A program made the translations under genes and the position numbers. The notes under the pieces were generated by a model. That model saw only the letters and a list, made by a program, of their open reading frames with translations. It did not search any database and was not told the origin of the DNA. Of a stretch of DNA of 34,911 nt, positions 31,161 through 34,911 are shown piece by piece. Source of the stretch: Flavobacteriaceae bacterium (GTDB lineage: Bacteria; Bacteroidota; Bacteroidia; Flavobacteriales; Flavobacteriaceae); assembly GCA_029248185.1 (NCBI GenBank), contig JAQWJV010000046.1, forward strand, positions 1 to 34,911, written 5' to 3'. Positions within the stretch are counted from its first letter, which is position 1. The number at the start of each line of letters is the position of its first letter.

Positions 31161-32858
31161 ATGAGTGCACAAACATGGACTTACCTCTTAGTAGGTCTAA
31201 CTTTTTTAGTATATATAATTATAGCAATAGTTGCCCGAGCGGGCTCAACAAAGGAGTTTTATGTTGCAGGTGGAGGTGTGAATCCCATTGCAAATGGAAT
31301 GGCGACTGCTGCCGATTGGATGTCAGCAGCTTCTTTTTTGTCTATGGCAGGATTGATCGCTTTTATGGGATTTTCTGGAGGCCAATATCTTATGGGGTGG
31401 ACAGGTGGCTATGTACTTTTGGCTCTTCTTTTGGCTCCTTACCTTCGAAAATTTGGAAAATTCACTGTTCCTGATTTTATAGGAGAGCGTTATTATTCTA
31501 AGAATGCCCGTTTGGTGGCATTGATATGTGCTCTTTTTGTTTCTTTCACCTATGTAGTTGGACAAATGAAAGGCGTTGGAGTTGCTTTTGCACGATTTTT
31601 AAACGTTCCATTTGACACTGGAGTTTTAATCGGAATTGGAATTGTGTTTTTTTATGCAGTTTTGGGAGGGATGAAAGGAATCACCTATACCCAAGTTGCT
31701 CAGTTTTGTGTCTTGATTTTTGCATTTACAGTCCCCGCAATTTTCATTTCCTTGCAAATGACCGGAAATCCAATACCACAAATAGGATTTGGTTCTAAAG
31801 GAACAGATGGAGTCTATCTTTTAGAAAAATTAAATTTACTTTCAAGAGACTTAGGTTTTGATTCCTATACCAATATCGATAGAGGGAATCTAGTCAATAT
31901 GTTTTTTATAACGGGAGCGCTCATGTTTGGAACGGCGGGATTACCGCATGTAATTGTTCGCTTTTTTACCGTTCCAAGAGTTAAAGATGCTCGTGTTTCA
32001 GCAGGATGGGCATTACTTTTTATTGCAATTTTATATACAACAGCACCCGCTGTTGCCGTTTTTGCTCGAACTAATATTATTAATACCCTTTCAAATCAAG
32101 AATATGACGAGGTTCCTGTATGGTTTACGAATTGGGAAAATACAGGCTTGCTCACATTTGAAGACAAAAATAACGATGGTACGATTCAATATTTAGCTGA
32201 TCCACAATTGAATGAATTAACGGTAGATCGAGATATCATCGTATTAGCTAATCCCGAAATTGCTGATCTTCCCCCTTGGGTCATTGGCTTGGTTGTTGCA
32301 GGTGGATTGGCCGCTGCACTTTCTACAGCTGCTGGATTATTACTGGTTATCTCAACCTCTATTTCTCATGATTTATTGAAGAATTACCTCCGACCCGATA
32401 TTAGTGAAAAAGGAGAACTTTATGCTGCCCGAATCGCCATTGCAGTGGCAGTGGTCGCTGCAGGTCTAGCAGGACTTAATCCACCAGGATTTGTTGCACA
32501 AGTTGTCGCGCTTGCTTTTGGTCTCGCAGCATCTTCCTTCTTTCCAGCTATAATTTTGGGTATTTTTGATAAGCGAATGAATCAACAAGGTGCCATGTCT
32601 GGGATGATCATTGGAATCTTATTTACAGCCTCGTACATTATTTATTTTAAACCCCAACTGGGTGGACCCGGGCTTCCAGAAAACTTTTGGTGGGGAATCT
32701 CACCCGAGGGAATTGGTACATTAGGAATGATTTTAAATTTTGTAATTGCACTTGTAGTATCTCGTTTAACCCCTTCACCCCCCAAAGAAGTTGTTGCGTT
32801 AACTGAACGTATTAGAACTCCAAGAGGGGCAGAAAATCCAACAAGCCCTGCGCATTAA
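31161..32858 (+). CDS. Sodium:solute symporter (VC_2705/ActP-like)
   Basis: This 565-residue multi-pass membrane protein belongs to the solute:sodium symporter family, in the subgroup that pairs with DUF4212. Near the N-terminus it has YVAGGGVNPIANGMATAADWMSAASFLSMAG. Later come GLPHVIVRFFTVP, the VIGLVVAGGLAAALSTAAGLLL core and ISHDLLK. About 13 membrane segments are expected, with an extra soluble-looking loop around residues 310-370. The likely substrate is acetate or a similar short carboxylate, as acs follows by 17 nt; that is inferred from context. Confidence 0.92.
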   Translation: MSAQTWTYLLVGLTFLVYIIIAIVARAGSTKEFYVAGGGVNPIANGMATAADWMSAASFLSMAGLIAFMGFSGGQYLMGWTGGYVLLALLLAPYLRKFGKFTVPDFIGERYYSKNARLVALICALFVSFTYVVGQMKGVGVAFARFLNVPFDTGVLIGIGIVFFYAVLGGMKGITYTQVAQFCVLIFAFTVPAIFISLQMTGNPIPQIGFGSKGTDGVYLLEKLNLLSRDLGFDSYTNIDRGNLVNMFFITGALMFGTAGLPHVIVRFFTVPRVKDARVSAGWALLFIAILYTTAPAVAVFARTNIINTLSNQEYDEVPVWFTNWENTGLLTFEDKNNDGTIQYLADPQLNELTVDRDIIVLANPEIADLPPWVIGLVVAGGLAAALSTAAGLLLVISTSISHDLLKNYLRPDISEKGELYAARIAIAVAVVAAGLAGLNPPGFVAQVVALAFGLAASSFFPAIILGIFDKRMNQQGAMSGMIIGILFTASYIIYFKPQLGGPGLPENFWWGISPEGIGTLGMILNFVIALVVSRLTPSPPKEVVALTERIRTPRGAENPTSPAH

Positions 32859-32875
32859 AAAAATAAATCTTAATT

Positions 32876-34777
32876 ATGAGTAATAAAATTCAATCTTTAT
32901 CTGGGTACATTCATGAATACCAAAAGAGCGTAAATCAGCCCGAAAAGTTTTGGGCAAGAATTGCAGAATCTTTTCATTGGCACAAGTCATGGGATAGCGT
33001 TCTTAAATGGGAGCCTCAGGGGCCTCATGTCAAATGGTTTGAAAATGCAAAACTCAATATTACAGAAAATATCTTTGAAAGACATTTGTTTACCCATGGA
33101 GACAAGGCAGCAATTATTTGGGAGCCGAATGATCCAAACGAAGCAAATAAAATAATCAGTTACCGAGAATTATTTGAGCTGACTTGCCAGTTTTCAAATG
33201 CAATGAAAGCACAAGGAATTGAAAAAGGGGATCGTGTTATTATTTACATGCCTATGATTCCTGAAGCTGCTATTGCTATGTTAGCATGTGCTAGAATCGG
33301 AGCTGTTCACTCGGTTGTGTTTGCGGGATTTTCATCTTCCGCCTTGGCTGATCGAATTATTGATTGTGAAGCAAAGATGGTTTTGACCTCAGATGGTAAT
33401 TTTAGAGGAGCTAAAAATATTCCTGTAAAAGCCGTAGTAGACGAGGCCCTAGAAAAAACGACTACAGTTGAAACAGTAATTGTTTGTAAAAGAACAAATG
33501 CAGACGTACAGATGGTTTCAGGGCGCGATATTTGGTGGCATGATGCGATCAAAGAAGAGTCAATAGAACATGCTGCTGAAAGTCTTGATGCAGAGGATTT
33601 ACTCTTTATTTTATATACCTCTGGATCAACAGGAAAGCCCAAGGGGGTAGTTCATACCACAGGGGGATATATGGTATATACTCAATATTCCTTTGAAAAT
33701 GTTTTTCAATATGCACAAAACGATGTTTATTGGTGTACAGCTGATATCGGTTGGATCACAGGACATTCCTACATTATATACGGACCCTTATTGTCGGGTG
33801 CAACTACACTTATGTTTGAGGGAGTCCCTACCTATCCTCACCCAGGAAGATTTTGGGAAATTGTAGATAAATATCAAGTCAATCAGTTTTATACAGCACC
33901 AACAGCGATACGTGCTCTACAGGCAGAAGGTTTAGAGCCTCTAGCACCGTATAAATTAGATTCTTTAAAAGTAATTGGTTCCGTTGGTGAGCCCATAAAC
34001 GAAGAAGCATGGCATTGGTATCACGACCATATTGGGAAAGGAAATTGTCCTTTGGTTGATACCTGGTGGCAAACAGAAACAGGAGGAATTATGATTTCCG
34101 CATTAGCAGGGATTACCCCCAACAAACCTGCCCATGCTTCCTTGCCTTTACCTGGTATTCAGCCGATTATTGTTGATGCAGAAGGAAATGAGTTGAAGGG
34201 AAATAATGTGGAGGGAAATCTATGTGTAAAATTCCCATGGCCTTCGATGTTAAGAACCACCTATGGTGACCACAAGCGTTTTAAGGAAACCTATTTTTCC
34301 GCTTATCCTGGAATGTATTTTACAGGAGATGGAGCCAAGCGAGACCATGATGGATATATTAGAATATTGGGACGTGTGGATGATGTTATTAATGTATCAG
34401 GACATCGGATGGGTACTGCTGAGGTAGAAAATGCAATTAATGAGCATCCTAGAGTAATAGAGTCTGCGGTGGTTGGTTTTCCTCATGATATAAAGGGACA
34501 AGGAATTTACGCCTATGTGATTTGTGATGCGGAAGGAGTTACAAATGAAACTTTAATTAATGAAATTAAAAATACCGTTCGTAAAATTATTGGCCCTATT
34601 GCCAAACCCGATGCAATTCAGATTGTTCCGGGTCTACCCAAAACACGCTCAGGTAAGATAATGCGACGAATTTTAAGGAAAGTTGCAAGTAAAGATATTT
34701 CCAATTTGGGGGATACTTCTACCTTGTTAAACCCAGAAATCGTTGAACAAATAATTATAGGGTCTCAGATAAAATAA
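32876..34777 (+). CDS. acs: Acetyl-CoA synthetase
   Basis: Acs activates acetate to acetyl-CoA through acetyl-AMP. The 633-residue ANL-superfamily enzyme has the P-loop-like A3 motif YTSGSTGKPKGVVHT starting near residue 247, then WWQTETGG, YFTGDGAKRDHDGYIRILGRVDDVINVSGHRMGTAEVE split by short spacers, and the C-terminal catalytic lysine K594 in TRSGKIMRR. That lysine is the site reversibly acetylated by Pat-type acetyltransferases in other bacteria. It is the third gene of the DUF4212-symporter-acs module, so uptake and activation of acetate are likely co-regulated. Its stop lies 3 nt from that of the convergent edge gene. Confidence 0.97.
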   Translation: MSNKIQSLSGYIHEYQKSVNQPEKFWARIAESFHWHKSWDSVLKWEPQGPHVKWFENAKLNITENIFERHLFTHGDKAAIIWEPNDPNEANKIISYRELFELTCQFSNAMKAQGIEKGDRVIIYMPMIPEAAIAMLACARIGAVHSVVFAGFSSSALADRIIDCEAKMVLTSDGNFRGAKNIPVKAVVDEALEKTTTVETVIVCKRTNADVQMVSGRDIWWHDAIKEESIEHAAESLDAEDLLFILYTSGSTGKPKGVVHTTGGYMVYTQYSFENVFQYAQNDVYWCTADIGWITGHSYIIYGPLLSGATTLMFEGVPTYPHPGRFWEIVDKYQVNQFYTAPTAIRALQAEGLEPLAPYKLDSLKVIGSVGEPINEEAWHWYHDHIGKGNCPLVDTWWQTETGGIMISALAGITPNKPAHASLPLPGIQPIIVDAEGNELKGNNVEGNLCVKFPWPSMLRTTYGDHKRFKETYFSAYPGMYFTGDGAKRDHDGYIRILGRVDDVINVSGHRMGTAEVENAINEHPRVIESAVVGFPHDIKGQGIYAYVICDAEGVTNETLINEIKNTVRKIIGPIAKPDAIQIVPGLPKTRSGKIMRRILRKVASKDISNLGDTSTLLNPEIVEQIIIGSQIK

Positions 34778-34780
34778 AAT

Positions 34781-34911
34781 CTAATTTTCTGAACAATATT
34801 CATCTCCAATTTCAAAGGAATCATATACTTCTTTCGAAACTTTTCCTTGGCGAACTCCGTTGTCTGGAAGCGTCGGGTCTTGTGGTGTATTGTAATAATT
34901 GATATACTCAT
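34781..34911 (-). CDS. 3' end of an unidentified gene (partial)
   Basis: The minus strand has an open frame from the window edge to a TAG at 34781-34783, giving 42 residues. They read EYINYYNTPQDPTL, then PDNGVRQGKVSKEVYDSFE and end IGDEYCSEN. The composition is acidic and Asn/Asp/Pro-rich, looks like a real C-terminus, and no other frame looks coding. It is too short to name. The convergent position 3 nt from acs matches the packing seen at other junctions. Confidence 0.6.
   Translation of the reverse strand, partial: EYINYYNTPQDPTLPDNGVRQGKVSKEVYDSFEIGDEYCSEN

Noticed and set aside
33307-33642. 111-codon minus-strand open frame inside acs
   Set aside because: Antisense to a conserved part of acs, with no recognisable domain and no promoter or start support.
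1-34911. CRISPR arrays, insertion sequences, phage genes, toxin-antitoxin or restriction systems
   Set aside because: Searched by eye; no repeat-spacer pattern, transposase, integrase or similar protein was seen.

Overview
The window is a compact, AT-rich stretch of chromosome from a member of the Bacteroidota, most likely a marine-type flavobacterium (Flavobacteriaceae). Three things point there. The family set is typical of the group (DUF1573, DUF6702, DUF4212 with its symporter, the 30S protein THX, the CarboxypepD-regulatory-like / DUF6702 / M1 peptidase trio). Gene heads often carry the Bacteroidota -7 box TAnnTTTG instead of a sigma70 -10 box and lack strong Shine-Dalgarno sequences. 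The tRNA gene does not encode its CCA end. I see no phage, insertion sequence, CRISPR array, toxin-antitoxin pair or recognisable defence system. This reads as core genome, and I do not claim an undescribed multi-gene system.

Layout, left to right. 1-336 is non-coding. 337-4004 (minus): gpmI, a thioredoxin-fold lipoprotein, map and a SAM methyltransferase in one tightly packed operon. 4095-5476 (plus): rsgA-dtd. 5482-7692 (minus): a class I aminotransferase then murB. 7847-8233 (minus): a secreted DUF1573 protein. 8347-10977 (plus): valS. 10974-15364 (minus): rsfS-ftsH-LUD protein-cdsA-psd, joining ribosome silencing, membrane proteolysis and phospholipid synthesis. 15422-16165 (plus): birA. 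pyrE (minus) and a NUDIX hydrolase (plus) then diverge with start codons only 6 bp apart. 17417-18857 (minus): ddl-coaD. 18944-21360 (plus): a PASTA protein, an RluD-type pseudouridine synthase and yaaA. 21363-22681 (minus): a GNAT acetyltransferase, a VanY-like D,D-carboxypeptidase and the 34-residue ribosomal protein THX. 22833-26400 (plus): a carboxypeptidase-regulatory-like protein, a DUF6702 protein and an M1 metallopeptidase, closed by a strong intrinsic terminator. 26480-26758 (plus): a TatA-type subunit. 26755-28027 (minus): flavin reductase and O-methyltransferase. 28066-28269 (minus): a small membrane protein. 28343-29655 (plus): a DUF2147 protein and two tandem DoxX-like membrane proteins. 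29919-29993: tRNA-Val(GAC). 30205-30588 (plus): an unrecognised small secreted protein. 30893-34777 (plus): an acetate-type module of DUF4212 small subunit, sodium/solute symporter and acetyl-CoA synthetase. The 3' end of a minus-strand gene enters from the right edge.

Functionally, the window covers cell-wall precursor synthesis (MurB, Ddl, VanY-like, PASTA), translation and ribosome biogenesis (RsgA, Dtd, ValS, RsfS, RluD, THX, tRNA-Val), phospholipids (CdsA, Psd), cofactors (CoaD, BirA), pyrimidines (PyrE), glycolysis (GpmI) and acetate use (symporter and Acs). The most striking global pattern is extreme packing at convergent junctions: all seven lie between a 4-bp overlap and a 5-nt gap, leaving no room for intergenic terminators. 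Eight transcription-unit heads carry an exact TAnnTTTG box 3-27 nt before the chosen start, which predicts short leaders and a nearly leaderless pyrE mRNA.
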